A stretch of DNA of 64,000 nucleotides from an uncultured Chloroflexota bacterium (GCA_902786265.1 CADACE010000019.1:1-64000); one strand, 5' to 3'; shown: positions 6,978 through 16,767, numbered from the stretch's first letter. Program-made: numbers and translations. The notes: generated by a model from the sequence alone, not told the origin.

Positions 6978-8363
6978 ATGAAAAAATATTTGGAATGGCT
7001 GCTCCCGTTTATATTCGTCGTGATTTTTATTTACGGGCGGATCGTCTGTTATGGTCCGATGAATGATTCCGTTGCGGTACAGGATACGGAATCCTATTTT
7101 GCCGCGGCGCAGATGAACCCCTTTTCCCTGAAATTCTTTGAACAGCAGCGCTCCCCAACATATCCGATCCTCATCAAAATAAGCAATCCGACACTCGAGC
7201 ATGAGCTGACACAGCTCTCCGAACCTTATTTCGGGACGGAATCAAGGCTGGCGATACAGCCGGGTACGGAAACACTGGTCCGCAACCAGACTGTCATCTC
7301 CATTCTCTGCTGGGCAGCCGCCGCCGTACTGATCGCATCTTCCTTCAATGGCTGGTTCGCGAAAGCGCTGGCTGCGTTGCTGGTCCTTGCGTGCGGGTTC
7401 GTCCCGCAGATCGCTGACTGGGACAGCATCCTGAGCAGTGAGTCCGTCAGCATCTCCCTTTTTATTCTGATGATCGGACTCCTGACAAAGGTTATTCCCG
7501 ACGGGAAAGATGACAATTTCTTCAGCTGGATCGCCGCGGTATGCCTTTTCTTTGTTTCATTCTTCTGGACCTTCACACGGGATACAAACGCATATTTCAT
7601 CATTGTCGAAGCGCTGCTGCTCATCATAACCGGCATTCTGTACTGGGTACGCCGCAAAGGTCAGCGCGTTTCGGCGATCCTCTGCGGGTTTCTGCTCCTG
7701 GGTATATTCATCTTCCACCAGGGAACATTCCGGGAAAGTGAACGCTGGCTGCTCCCTTTACTGAATAACATGACAGAAAATGTTTTTCCGTATGAGCAAA
7801 GGGTCGAATTCTTCATTGAACGGGAAATGCCGACCGATGATGATATTCTCTCACTGACCGGTTCCGCGGAATATAACAATATCTACGAAAATGAAAAATT
7901 TATGCACTGGGCGCACCGGTTTGGACTTAGGTCCTACCAGGAGTTTCTGCTTTCCATGCCGCTCTGGAGCGTTCTGCAGGTCTATAACAATCTGGACTCC
8001 TTCTTTGAGGAAAACCGTCAGCCGTTTTTCTACGGTTCAAAGGAACAGCGGCCGCACTGGGCGGAAAAACCCGGAAACCTGATGCATCCGCTTTCAGCCG
8101 CGGTGATCCTGATCGATCTGCTTCTGCTGATCCTGGTGGCTGTCAAAGCAGTAAAATCGGGAGACGCGGCCGATATCCGCGCTTTCTGGACGCTCGTGAT
8201 CCTCTTCCTCGGCGGCGGTCTGCTGATGTCGCTGTCTTATCTCGGTGAGGTACGCTCCATCTGGCGCCATGTCCTGGGCGGCGTACTGGCACTGCGCATC
8301 ACGCTCTGGCTGGCGGTTGCGGCACTGTTCTCCACATCCGGGGAGGCGGAAAGCGCTGATTAA
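6978..8363 (+). CDS. Multi-spanning membrane protein, GT-C-like
   Basis: The protein has 461 residues and about nine or ten membrane segments. A long first extracytoplasmic loop holds acidic residues (VQDTESYFAAA), as in GT-C glycosyltransferases that use lipid-linked sugars. A second soluble loop follows the middle helices (about residues 260-360, ESERWLLPLLNNMTE onward). No confident family match is made; it resembles PMT-like proteins of unknown acceptor. It lies two bases after the YhfC-like gene with GGAG upstream, and is followed by a strong bidirectional hairpin. Confidence 0.55.
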   Translation: MKKYLEWLLPFIFVVIFIYGRIVCYGPMNDSVAVQDTESYFAAAQMNPFSLKFFEQQRSPTYPILIKISNPTLEHELTQLSEPYFGTESRLAIQPGTETLVRNQTVISILCWAAAAVLIASSFNGWFAKALAALLVLACGFVPQIADWDSILSSESVSISLFILMIGLLTKVIPDGKDDNFFSWIAAVCLFFVSFFWTFTRDTNAYFIIVEALLLIITGILYWVRRKGQRVSAILCGFLLLGIFIFHQGTFRESERWLLPLLNNMTENVFPYEQRVEFFIEREMPTDDDILSLTGSAEYNNIYENEKFMHWAHRFGLRSYQEFLLSMPLWSVLQVYNNLDSFFEENRQPFFYGSKEQRPHWAEKPGNLMHPLSAAVILIDLLLLILVAVKAVKSGDAADIRAFWTLVILFLGGGLLMSLSYLGEVRSIWRHVLGGVLALRITLWLAVAALFSTSGEAESAD

Positions 8364-8370
8364 ATAAAAA

Positions 8371-8408
8371 TCAGGGGGAACGGGAAATATTCGCTCCGTT
8401 CCCCCTGA
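8371..8408 (-). terminator. Shared terminator between convergent genes
   Basis: A perfect 13-bp stem (TCAGGGGGAACGG with CCGTTCCCCCTGA, 8371-8383 and 8396-8408). On the minus strand it is followed by TTTTTATTT, so it best serves the amino acid transporter operon. It lies between the two convergent stop codons and can also stop the plus-strand gene. Confidence 0.85.
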
Positions 8409-8422
8409 CAGAATGATAAATA

Positions 8423-9211
8423 TTATTTGATCACGGAAATATCCGTTCCGAAATATTTCTCCGAAAGCTCTGTCAAAACGCCTTCTTCCGCCATATCCGC
8501 AAGAGCCTTATTCACAGCTTCAAGCAAAGAAGCTGAGTCCTCACCTTTCCGGACGGGGATACCGATGGATGTAACATCATCGCCGTAAGCCGCTATTTTC
8601 AGTCCGGAATCCGGATGCGCCTTCATATAGTCAAAATACGTGACTTCCGTGTTGAGTGTGGCATCGATACGGCCGCTCAGAACCAGTTCGAGAGTCTGAT
8701 TCAGATCATCCACACCGATAACTTCCGCACCGAACTTTTCCGCTGTTTCCGCGAAGGTGGAGGTGATGGTGTTCGCAGTCCGCTTGCCCTTCAGGTCTTC
8801 CATGGCATGAATGCTGTCATTGTCCCCGCGTACGATCACCACAGGGGTGTTATAGGCGTAGGGAGTGGAAAAATCATACTTTTTCTGGCGGTCCGGCGTG
8901 ATCCCGACGCCATTGATCATGATGTCATAACGCCCGACTTCCAGGCCGGCAAGCAGCCCGTCCCAGGGACCTTCAACGAATTCAGGCTCAACGCCCAGAC
9001 GTTCAGCGATATTCCGCCCCACTTCCACATCATAGCCGACCAGTTCGTCAGCTTCATTGTGATAGGTCCAGGGAGCCCACGTACCTTCCATGGCGATCGT
9101 GATCGTGCCCTTTTCACGAATCTGATCCAACAGATCCGCACCGGAAACAACGCTCGTCATCACCAGCATGGAAATCACACATAATAATGATAACAATAAT
9201 AACTTTTTCAT
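8423..9211 (-). CDS. Polar amino acid ABC transporter, substrate-binding protein
   Basis: This 262-residue extracytoplasmic binding protein is of the PAAT family (type II periplasmic fold). The signal peptide covers residues 1-24 (cleavage near VVSGA). Family features include GTITIAMEGTWAPWTY, LVGYDVEVGRNIAERLG, WDGLLAGLEVGRYDIMINGVG and a KYDFSTPYA strand. There is no lipobox cysteine. It is the last gene of a permease/ATPase/binding-protein operon, 15 bases after the ATPase gene, with GAGGAG before the ATG. The substrate is probably a polar amino acid or cystine, which the sequence does not settle. Confidence 0.92.
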   Translation of the reverse strand: MKKLLLLSLLCVISMLVMTSVVSGADLLDQIREKGTITIAMEGTWAPWTYHNEADELVGYDVEVGRNIAERLGVEPEFVEGPWDGLLAGLEVGRYDIMINGVGITPDRQKKYDFSTPYAYNTPVVIVRGDNDSIHAMEDLKGKRTANTITSTFAETAEKFGAEVIGVDDLNQTLELVLSGRIDATLNTEVTYFDYMKAHPDSGLKIAAYGDDVTSIGIPVRKGEDSASLLEAVNKALADMAEEGVLTELSEKYFGTDISVIK

Positions 9212-9226
9212 AAAATCTCCTCAAAA

Positions 9227-9973
9227 TCAGTTTTGTTTTTTGCTTTCAACTTTCAAAAACGCAGCCGTACGCTCTTTTTGCGGATGGCTGAAAATATCGC
9301 TTGTCAGACCGGATTCCACAACTTCACCATTTTCCATGAAAATGACACGGTTGGATACCGTACGGGCAAATTCGATTTCGTGGGTCACAATAAGCATCGT
9401 CATGCCGTCATCCGCAAGGGAGCGCATGACGGAAAGCACTTCCGTTGTAAGTTCCGGATCCAGCGCGCTCGTCGGCTCATCGAAAAAAATAATTTTCGGT
9501 TCGGCAGCCAGCGCACGCGCGATCGCGACCCGCTGCTGCTGTCCTCCGGAAAGCTGATGCGGATAATAATCGCGATGGGAAGCAAGCCCCACCCTTTCCA
9601 GCGCTCTCATTCCCGTTTCCTCCGCCTGAGCCTTGCCGATCCCGCGGGCTGTGATCAGCCCTTCTGTCACGTTCTGCAGAGCGGTCTTGTTCAGGAACAA
9701 ATTGAAGCTCTGAAAAACAAAGGCTGTCTGCAGCCGGTATTCACGGATATTCTTCCGGGACATATGGTCCATCGGGTATATTTTTCCGTCAAAGCTCAGT
9801 TCACCCGCATCGGACGTTTCAAGAAAATTCAGGCAGCGCAGCAGGGTCGTCTTCCCCGCACCGGAGGGTCCCAGAATAACCGCTGCCTCACCTGTATCCA
9901 CGGAAAGGTCGATACCCTTCAGAACATCCAGATTTTTGAAGCTCTTTTTTACATTTCTTGCTTCCAGCAGCAT
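9227..9973 (-). CDS. Polar amino acid ABC transporter, ATP-binding protein
   Basis: This 248-residue ABC ATPase has Walker [12 protein letters not shown] (near residues 35-45), signature [15 protein letters not shown], Walker [15 protein letters not shown] and the switch His in VTHE. It powers uptake by the adjacent permease. Length and motifs fit the GlnQ/TcyN type. The ATG follows GGAGG. The upstream permease stop is three bases before the start. Confidence 0.95.
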   Translation of the reverse strand: MLLEARNVKKSFKNLDVLKGIDLSVDTGEAAVILGPSGAGKTTLLRCLNFLETSDAGELSFDGKIYPMDHMSRKNIREYRLQTAFVFQSFNLFLNKTALQNVTEGLITARGIGKAQAEETGMRALERVGLASHRDYYPHQLSGGQQQRVAIARALAAEPKIIFFDEPTSALDPELTTEVLSVMRSLADDGMTMLIVTHEIEFARTVSNRVIFMENGEVVESGLTSDIFSHPQKERTAAFLKVESKKQN

Positions 9974-9976
9974 ACG

Positions 9977-10651
9977 TCAGGCCTCCTTTTCCATATAAGC
10001 GCCGAGCTTCTTTTCCCCCCAGCTTTGCAGAAAAGTCAAAAGGGTCGAAAACATGAGATAGATCAGGCCGACTTCAAGATAAAGGAGGAGCGGTTCATAG
10101 GTCCGCGCCACGATGCGCTGGGTAGTCATGAACATCTCCGTGACGGTGATATTGGCCGCGAGCGAAGTATTCTTCACAAGCGCGATCAGGGAATTGGAAA
10201 GAGACGGAAATGCCGTACGCATCGCCTGCGGCAGGATGATGCGGCGCATCGTCTGCATATATGTCATCCCGACACAGTAGCCGGCTTCCATCTGCCCGAC
10301 CGGAACCGATTCAAGCGCGGCACGCACGATCTCGGAAGAATAAGCGCCTTCATTCAGGGAAAAAACGATCACCGCGGCAGGGAACGGATCGATCAGGATC
10401 CCCGCCCGGGGAAGCCCGTAAAACACCACAAACAGCTGGACCAGCGGCGGGGTGCCGCGAAAGATCCAGATATAAAAGCGGATGATCTGCGTCAGCACCG
10501 GTATTTTCGCGTATTGCGCCATGGCGGTCAGGACCGCGATAACCATGGCAATGGCAAAAGAGACCGCCGCCAGCGGGATCGTCCGGGTCAGGCCGGGTAT
10601 AAGAATTTTCGGAAATGATTCAAGAAATAATGTAAGCCAGTTGCTGCCCAT
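9977..10651 (-). CDS. Polar amino acid ABC transporter, permease
   Basis: With the ATG at 10651 the protein has 224 residues and begins MGSNWLTLFLESFPKILIPG. It has about five membrane segments. The EAA loop reads EAGYCVGMTYMQTMRRIILPQAMRTAFP, where the ATPase docks. IFRGTPPLVQLF is a PAAT hallmark. A GTG 21 codons further upstream keeps the frame open but has no Shine-Dalgarno site, whereas CAGGA lies before 10651. It is the first gene of the operon. Confidence 0.92.
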   Translation of the reverse strand: MGSNWLTLFLESFPKILIPGLTRTIPLAAVSFAIAMVIAVLTAMAQYAKIPVLTQIIRFYIWIFRGTPPLVQLFVVFYGLPRAGILIDPFPAAVIVFSLNEGAYSSEIVRAALESVPVGQMEAGYCVGMTYMQTMRRIILPQAMRTAFPSLSNSLIALVKNTSLAANITVTEMFMTTQRIVARTYEPLLLYLEVGLIYLMFSTLLTFLQSWGEKKLGAYMEKEA

Positions 10652-10930
10652 GCTCGGATCCTGTTTTATTCCATAATAAATGTCTTTTCTCAGATTGAAA
10701 GTACATTCAGGCACTAAAATACCAACTGAAAAAATTCATTTTCAGTTATTAATATCATACCTGAATTAAGTTAGAAAAAAATAAGAATTGTTGACAAAGA
10801 TGACCCGGACTTCAAAATATTCCGGACAAACCGGCAGCAGCACATCCTCTTATCTGATGTTTTTTGCTGATTATGAGTATAATCAAGAGGGATCATGGAT
10901 GGAAGAATTTCATTTCCCGGAGGACAGCGG

Positions 10931-11248
10931 ATGGAGAAAAAATGCAGAATAACCGTAATTCGAAAAGCAGACTACCCGGACCTTTCCGAAAAATATGAAA
11001 ATCCGCAGGAAAATCCCTGCTGCCACAAAGAAGGTGAAGTGTTTATCGCCAACGGCTGGCAAAAGCCTGAGGGATTCTGCCAGAGTGCCTGGGATTCGAT
11101 GTCCGCTTTTGTCCTCGCGCTTTCACACGGGGGCAGCGGTATCTATAACGGATGGATGAAAAACCCGCGTTCAGTAATGATCTCCTGCAATGACGGGTTC
11201 CGTCCTGTCAGCTTCCTGATCGAAGCGCTGGATGAAGACGCAGAATAA
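10931..11248 (+). CDS. TIGR04076-family protein
   Basis: With the start at 10931 (GGAGG seven bases upstream) this is a 105-residue cytoplasmic protein. It shows the TIGR04076 pattern: an initial CRITVIRK strand, a YPDLSEKY segment, NPCCHKEGEVF, PEGFCQSAWDSM and a final SCNDGFRPVSFLIE. The conserved cysteines (CC, FC, SC) suggest metal or redox chemistry, but the function is unknown. An in-frame ATG 12 codons earlier lacks the good ribosome-binding spacing. The 280 bases upstream hold a candidate TATAAT box near 10880 and nothing else obvious. Confidence 0.75.
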   Translation: MEKKCRITVIRKADYPDLSEKYENPQENPCCHKEGEVFIANGWQKPEGFCQSAWDSMSAFVLALSHGGSGIYNGWMKNPRSVMISCNDGFRPVSFLIEALDEDAE

Positions 11249-11293
11249 GCAGCAGGACCCGTTCGACGGAAAATCTAAAGAAAGAGGATATTT

Positions 11294-11944
11294 ATGAAAA
11301 GTATTCCAAAAGAAAGTTTGACTACGGCTGTCATTATGACAGTCATCGCGATTGCGGCAACAATACTGGTTGCGACTGTTGATGTCCAACCGGTTGGCGT
11401 AGAAGGGACCAATCTCGGTTTTGCCACGATGAATACCGGTTTCTTTGCCCGCTTCGGGCAAAATGACACCTTTTACAAGATCAGCACAATCATCGGGCTG
11501 ATCTGCTTTGCCACGGGAGGAGGATTCGGACTGTTTTTCCTGCTCCAGCTCATCCGGCGGAAATCATTGTCAAAGGTGGACCGCAATCTTTCGGTCTTAA
11601 TTCTGCTTTACATTCTCACCGTGTCACTTTATCTCCTTTTCGATAAGGCATTGATCATCAACTATCGCCCGATCCTGCGGGACAAAGGGCTGGAGTCATC
11701 CTTCCCGTCCTCACACGCCATGTTTGCCTGGGTCATCATGGTTTCTGCTGTCGACCAGTGGAACATCTATATAAAGAAGGAAAACCTCAAGATCGCCCTT
11801 GTGGCATGTTCCTTCCTGGTCATGCTTGTCGTCATCATCACCCGCCTGCTTTCCGGAATGCACTGGCTGACAGATATCGTTGGCGGCATTTTGATCGGGG
11901 ACATGCTGATCGCATGGTACAGATACGCCGCAAGCCAGAAATAG
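11294..11944 (+). CDS. PAP2-family membrane phosphatase
   Basis: This 216-residue protein has about five membrane segments. It carries the PAP2 acid-phosphatase motifs: NYRPILRDKG, then SFPSSHAM (about residues 136-143), then a final RLLSGMHWLTDIVGG with the catalytic His. Such enzymes remove phosphate from lipid phosphates such as undecaprenyl pyrophosphate or phosphatidic acid, on the outer face of the membrane. The ATG follows AAAGAGGA. An intrinsic terminator lies about 100 bases downstream. Confidence 0.85.
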   Translation: MKSIPKESLTTAVIMTVIAIAATILVATVDVQPVGVEGTNLGFATMNTGFFARFGQNDTFYKISTIIGLICFATGGGFGLFFLLQLIRRKSLSKVDRNLSVLILLYILTVSLYLLFDKALIINYRPILRDKGLESSFPSSHAMFAWVIMVSAVDQWNIYIKKENLKIALVACSFLVMLVVIITRLLSGMHWLTDIVGGILIGDMLIAWYRYAASQK

Positions 11945-12040
11945 GCACAATGTTATGCTGTAAATCAACAGCAAGACAGTTCTGACAGCAGATCATTTAT
12001 TCACTCTCTGAACTGTCACAGATCATAAAAAATCAATCGA

Positions 12041-12067
12041 AGAGCTGAAGGTGTTTCAGCTCTTTTT
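12041..12067 (+). terminator. Terminator after the PAP2 gene
   Basis: A 9-bp stem AGAGCTGAA/TTCAGCTCT is followed by TTTTTATA. The intergenic stretch 11945-12329 otherwise holds a weak long-loop inverted pair (GACAGTTC/GAACTGTC) and an AT-rich region with a TATACT box near 12280. No gene is seen. Confidence 0.75.
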
Positions 12068-12329
12068 ATATTCATACAAAAGATATAAATATGATTTCAT
12101 ACCGGTGAATCAAGGATACGGCTGCATAAGAGCCGAAATTTTAAGCTTAAAAAATAAATATGGGGATGTTTTGTTAATGATACATATATTTAGTATGCAT
12201 AATTTTTTAATATAAAAAAGAACCAAAATTAAAAAAATTTAATATATGCAATTTTCATACCAAATCTCTAATATTATGCTATACTTTAAGAGATTTATTA
12301 ACGGATAGGAATTTTTAAGGAAGACTGAA

Positions 12330-13073
12330 ATGCAAACTTCAAAATTAACCGCAGTTATTATCCTGATTATGGTAGCAATATACATTATTTGCAGATTGAT
12401 TGGCAGCGGGAAACGGCTTACCAGCAGGGCGTACAACCGCAGCAAAGACCGCCTGATCCGTGAACAAATCGCCAAAAGCCTTGAAGAATCAGCTCCGATC
12501 CACCTTGACATCAATGACAGCGGAGAAGCTGCTCTGGGCGGCGGTGTCGCATTGGCTGCGGCAAAGACCGCAGACACTGTTTCGGCACAGATGGCATTCG
12601 CGGATGAGCCATGGGCTATTACAGCTCCCGGAGGTTTAGCCGTCAACATTGCAAAAGATTCTGTCCGGTCCGGAATGGAAGCAGCTGACTATGGCAGCTC
12701 TTATGACGGCAGCTGTGCTGTTTTTACAGGTACAGCCCCTTTTGAACATACCGCCGGCAATGCCGCCGCGCTGGAGATGGGTCCCAGTGCCCTGCACCTC
12801 GCCATCGGTTCATTCGGCGCCTCCACCGCACTGAATGACACTCTCCATTCCAAAGGAGACGTGCTGTGTGTCGGCGGGGATGACCTTATCTCCCAGGCAG
12901 TCGGAGCGGTCACCGCGGACGCGGTTTTTGTCGGTGAACAATACACGGAAATCCCGGATTCTCTGGACCATACAAAAAAAGTAAATTCTTCCCTGTTATC
13001 GATGGACATCATGCGCTGGCTGATTATTGCAGCAATTATAATATTTGCAGGTGTCGGTTTGACAGGAATTTGA
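12330..13073 (+). CDS. DUF6754-type membrane-anchored protein
   Basis: This 247-residue protein has a membrane segment at each end (about 8-27 and 225-246). The soluble middle is rich in Gly and Ala (GEAALGGGVALAAAKTADTV, GGLAVNIAKDSVRSGMEAADYG, GDVLCVGGDDLISQAVGAVTADAVFVG). The layout matches proteins labelled DUF6754 that recur in Anaerolineae; the family name is from memory and the function is unknown. It is the first gene of an eight-gene cluster running to 21547. The ATG follows AAGGAAGA. The middle may be a small-molecule or self-assembly domain, which is speculation. Confidence 0.6.
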   Translation: MQTSKLTAVIILIMVAIYIICRLIGSGKRLTSRAYNRSKDRLIREQIAKSLEESAPIHLDINDSGEAALGGGVALAAAKTADTVSAQMAFADEPWAITAPGGLAVNIAKDSVRSGMEAADYGSSYDGSCAVFTGTAPFEHTAGNAAALEMGPSALHLAIGSFGASTALNDTLHSKGDVLCVGGDDLISQAVGAVTADAVFVGEQYTEIPDSLDHTKKVNSSLLSMDIMRWLIIAAIIIFAGVGLTGI

Positions 13074-13104
13074 TATAATATAAAGATTGGAAGAAGGGAA
13101 AGAA

Positions 13105-13734
13105 ATGAAAAGATCTCGAATCATGTTTGCGATTCTTTCGATCCTCGCGGGAGGTTTTCTCTTCGCTTCCTTTTTCATTGAAAATCCGATTCTGCAGACT
13201 GCAGGCGCGGAGGCTTTTCTGTGGGCTGAACGGTTGTTTGCGGCATTGCTTTTCTTTACAATTGCCGATACCGCTATATTGCAGGTGAGAAAAGCGGAAG
13301 ACGACGGCGGTATGCGCATTATCCGCATCATCGGTTTTGGCGTTTTCCTTGCTGTTCTGCTGCTCGGTCTGATCAAAGGGCCTGAATCTGCGGAACTGAA
13401 CAGGATCCTGTTTTTTGTTCAGCAGGCACTTGAATCCGCTCTGGCCGGCATCGTCTGTCTCAGCCTCATTTACGCGGTTTACCGGCTGCCTTCCCAGGCA
13501 CCTGCCGCAATGAAAACAGCGTTTTTCATTGGTATGGTGATCTTTCTTGCAATTTACAGCGGACTTCCGCAAGCCCTCAATATCACAGGAACTGCAGCCG
13601 GCTTTATCGGATGGGTCGAAAGCATCCCGCAGGGCTGCATCATGGGCTTGCTCATCGGAATCGCCATCGGAGGAGCCATCACCGGGCTGCGTTTTCTGTT
13701 CACAGGGAAACTGCCCTCAAAGGAGGATAAATGA
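13105..13734 (+). CDS. Multi-spanning membrane protein of the DUF6754/MutL-like cluster
   Basis: With the ATG at 13105 the protein has 209 residues and six or seven hydrophobic segments, beginning MKRSRIMFAILSILAGG. No catalytic motif is seen. Its last codons overlap the start of the zinc-ribbon gene as ATGA, so the two are translationally coupled. The preceding AAGGGAAAG acts as ribosome-binding site. A TTG at 13087 would extend the frame but is poorer. Probably a scaffold or channel subunit of the cluster; no family is recognised. Confidence 0.7.
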   Translation: MKRSRIMFAILSILAGGFLFASFFIENPILQTAGAEAFLWAERLFAALLFFTIADTAILQVRKAEDDGGMRIIRIIGFGVFLAVLLLGLIKGPESAELNRILFFVQQALESALAGIVCLSLIYAVYRLPSQAPAAMKTAFFIGMVIFLAIYSGLPQALNITGTAAGFIGWVESIPQGCIMGLLIGIAIGGAITGLRFLFTGKLPSKEDK

Positions 13735-16094
13735 GCCAGACGATCATTTGTCCGATTTGCGGCAGTGAAAACCCGGAAGGCAGCGAATTCTGCCAGGTAT
13801 GCAAAGCAAACCTGCGGACCCTTCCAAGTGAGATATTCCAGCACTCAACAGATCCCGCCGCGGCAGGAAAACCTGCGGAGCTCAATGCAAAAACGCCCCG
13901 GAATGACGAGCCTGATCTTGACAGCCCTGTGCCTGTCTGGCTGAAGGATAAACTGAAACCGACCTCGGCAGAAAAAAAGCCGATGGATTTTGATGCCTAC
14001 AGCAATTTATTATTCGGGGTACCGGACAGCAGCAAATCTTCATCACAAAACAAATTTGGCCGTACATTCAAAAAACCGGAACCGGTTTATCAGCCGATGT
14101 TCCAGGGCATGATCGAACCGCCGCTTCTCGAACCGGATGAAAATTCTCCGAAAACACTTGAGGAAAATCTCCCGGGAATCGCTGATTTTTCAATTCAGCG
14201 TCCGGCTCGAAAATGGGAAGATAAAAAGCCCGAAACAGTCGATCCTTCTTACAAAGGCACCTCAATCTCGCTTCTTGAGGATTTCAACACCGAGCGTCCT
14301 GCCCGAAAATGGGATGATCGGCAGCCCGATATCAGCGCTGCGCACAGCAGTGAAGATATCATCCAACTGCCGCTTTGGTGGCAGCAGGATGCCCCGCTGG
14401 TCGAAGATGACGAAAATACAGACTCCGCAAAATTTGTTGAGGATGATGACCCGGCACTGGAAAACAGCGTATCTCCGACAAAAGTCGCGGATGCGGTCAA
14501 TTTTTTCAGTGCGGACGCGGCGGTCATCGCTGATAACGATCACGAAGAAAAACCGTCAGCTCCGGCACCCCGGAATGATGAGTATAAACCGGAAAGCGGG
14601 AGCCTGATTTCTGACTTACTGAATGATATCAACAGCAATTCCGGGTCACTGACACCTGCGGAGCAGGAAGAAAACCGGAACGGAACATTGTTTTATTCCG
14701 GCAATCATCCGGAAAATGATGACATTCCGGAACCGGACTATTCAGAAATAACCTTACCGGAAAACAATGAAGGCCCGAACGCGGAAGTGCTTGACCGTAT
14801 TCTCCGCAACATCGGTTATGAGGTCGAGGGCACACCGCAGCCGGAAAAAGCCGCAGCCGGTCCGTCTGATGATCAGTCAAAATCTTCGGAAGAACCCGGT
14901 GAAAAGGCGGAAACAGCGGAACCCGCCGAACAGGCAGCGGAAGTGCTGAAACCCATCCACGGGTTTTATATTCCGGAAGTCATCGACAATCCGCTGATCC
15001 CCAATGACAATGATGACGGTCTTGAAAGCAAGGATGGGGATCCTGATGATACGGACGGAATGGATCCGCAGGACCGGGATGAATTCGATGATGATCAGGA
15101 TATTCCCTGGGATCTGTTTGGATCTGCCGACATGGCTCTTCCGCAGTCGCCGGAGGATCCCGCATTCCGGACATTTTCACGGAGCAGCATTCCGGATGAC
15201 CCCGGCAGCACAACCTACCAGCAGCGTATGATTTCCTCTATCCTCGGGAAAATCATACAGGCCGAAAATTATGTCGAACCTCCCAAAGTAAAAAATAACA
15301 GAGCAGTCAGTTTGCCGGCACGTTTGCTGTGGGCAGCACTTGCATTATGCGGGATTTTCGTACTGCTGCTTACCGATATAGCAGATAATTTTTATCTGCC
15401 GCTGATCCCTGCAGCCGATGAATCACAGACATTTTTTGAAAATGCCGAAAACAACGCCGGCAGCGCGCTGGTGGTTATGGATTATACCCCGGCATACAGC
15501 TCAGAAATGCGCACCGCTGCGGAGACATTGATCAGGACACTCAGCGGACGTGCGGAACAGGTTTATATGGCCGTTCTGAACCCGGCTGCCATGCCGGAAT
15601 CGATGCAAATTCTTCAGCAGTTTGACAGCTCTGTTGAATTTTCAGGATGGTGGCCTTCCGGTATCATTTCGATCCGCAGCGCACTTGCTTCCGGAAACGT
15701 TCCCGAAAATGTATGGCTTTTGACCTCGGAAATCACATCTGTCCGCAACTGGGCAGAACAGCTTTCCGTCTCCGGCGGAGAACGGAAGCTCCATGTGATG
15801 GGTCCGGGACAGCTGGAACCGGTATTGAAGCCCTATCTCCAATCCGGGCTGATCACAAGTTTTCTCAGCCGTGATTATGACGTCAGCAATTACGGTGAAT
15901 ATGATCATCCCGTCGGCCGGACGCAGATGGCGGTCTGGTATTTATGCGCCCTCGTACCGCTCGCCTGGCTTGGCGGTGTTGTCAGCAGAATCATGAAATC
16001 AGAACCCCACTACAGCAAAAGATCCGCAGTTCCTGCCGATAAATCACAGCAGCTTTCTGAGAGTGAATCAGAAAAGGAGACGGTAAATGACTGA
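13731..16094 (+). CDS. Zinc-ribbon, disordered-linker, two-helix membrane protein
   Basis: The protein has 787 residues. It begins with a zinc ribbon (CPICGSENPEGSEFCQVC, Cys pairs at about 8/11 and 22/25). A very long acidic, low-complexity region follows (about 35-510), with two copies of a short motif, RPARKWEDKKPE and RPARKWDDRQPD. A membrane segment lies at about 525-548 and a second near 735-757. Between the two helices is a folded-looking domain of about 185 residues (SALVVMDYTPAYSSEM, NVWLLTSEITSVRNWAEQL, KLHVMGPGQLEPVLKPYLQSG). The ribbon and linker should be cytoplasmic and the domain outside. It looks like a scaffold that gathers partners through its linker (inference). AAAGGAGG precedes the ATG. 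Confidence 0.7.
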   Translation: MSQTIICPICGSENPEGSEFCQVCKANLRTLPSEIFQHSTDPAAAGKPAELNAKTPRNDEPDLDSPVPVWLKDKLKPTSAEKKPMDFDAYSNLLFGVPDSSKSSSQNKFGRTFKKPEPVYQPMFQGMIEPPLLEPDENSPKTLEENLPGIADFSIQRPARKWEDKKPETVDPSYKGTSISLLEDFNTERPARKWDDRQPDISAAHSSEDIIQLPLWWQQDAPLVEDDENTDSAKFVEDDDPALENSVSPTKVADAVNFFSADAAVIADNDHEEKPSAPAPRNDEYKPESGSLISDLLNDINSNSGSLTPAEQEENRNGTLFYSGNHPENDDIPEPDYSEITLPENNEGPNAEVLDRILRNIGYEVEGTPQPEKAAAGPSDDQSKSSEEPGEKAETAEPAEQAAEVLKPIHGFYIPEVIDNPLIPNDNDDGLESKDGDPDDTDGMDPQDRDEFDDDQDIPWDLFGSADMALPQSPEDPAFRTFSRSSIPDDPGSTTYQQRMISSILGKIIQAENYVEPPKVKNNRAVSLPARLLWAALALCGIFVLLLTDIADNFYLPLIPAADESQTFFENAENNAGSALVVMDYTPAYSSEMRTAAETLIRTLSGRAEQVYMAVLNPAAMPESMQILQQFDSSVEFSGWWPSGIISIRSALASGNVPENVWLLTSEITSVRNWAEQLSVSGGERKLHVMGPGQLEPVLKPYLQSGLITSFLSRDYDVSNYGEYDHPVGRTQMAVWYLCALVPLAWLGGVVSRIMKSEPHYSKRSAVPADKSQQLSESESEKETVND

Positions 16095-16767
16095 AAGCTA
16101 TGAACTTGCATTTGTGATCGGAGGCCTTTTCCTCAGCCTCAGTGCTTTCAGTCTCATTTTCGGAGATAATTATCTGTTCCGCCTGGGTACAGCGATCCTG
16201 AGCGGTGCTGTTTCAGCATATATTTGTGTTTTGATTGCGGAAAGCTATTTTTATCCGCTCATCCTCGACGTCATCAACAACAGGGCAAGCCTCTCCGCTC
16301 TGCAGGTCGTACGGCTGGTCCTGGTAACCCTCGGTATCATCCTGCTGTTTATGAAGCTCTACACAGGCACAAAATCCGGCGGAAAAATCATCCTGACAAT
16401 TTTGATGTGCATCAGTGCCGTCATTCTCGTTATGGGAGCCGCAGGCGGTACCATCCCGGCATTTGTGCGTACAATTGCCGGCCAGTTCCGTTTGGCAATG
16501 ATCCCTTCGGAAGAAAAAACAAATATCTGGTATTGGCTTAAAGCAGCAACAGTATTGACCGGAGCGGTTACCGCATTATTGTTTACCCGGCATTACAGCA
16601 TTACCGGCAAAAAAACAGAAGAAAAGCAATCGGAATCCGTATTCGGAAACATTCTGATTGGTTTCACGTTCGGCGCGATCGCCGCTGCCGTATTTATTAC
16701 GGCAGCGAACATTCTCGTAAACCATGTTTCAGGGCTCATCGGCTTATTCCGGTCCCTTGGTAAATAA
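16087..16767 (+). CDS. Six-helix membrane protein of the DUF6754/MutL-like cluster
   Basis: A 226-residue protein with six hydrophobic segments and short loops, beginning MTESYELAFVIGGLFLSLSAFS. It overlaps the zinc-ribbon gene by eight bases and is followed by the MutL-like ATPase gene 11 bases later. AAAAGGAG precedes the ATG. No conserved motif is recognised. The tight coupling suggests a stoichiometric membrane subunit of the same complex. Confidence 0.7.
   Translation: MTESYELAFVIGGLFLSLSAFSLIFGDNYLFRLGTAILSGAVSAYICVLIAESYFYPLILDVINNRASLSALQVVRLVLVTLGIILLFMKLYTGTKSGGKIILTILMCISAVILVMGAAGGTIPAFVRTIAGQFRLAMIPSEEKTNIWYWLKAATVLTGAVTALLFTRHYSITGKKTEEKQSESVFGNILIGFTFGAIAAAVFITAANILVNHVSGLIGLFRSLGK

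Noticed and set aside
9233..10618. Plus-strand frame of 461 codons across the amino acid transporter genes
   Set aside because: It runs antisense through the ATPase and permease, both of which have complete motifs, and its translation is basic and low in structure.
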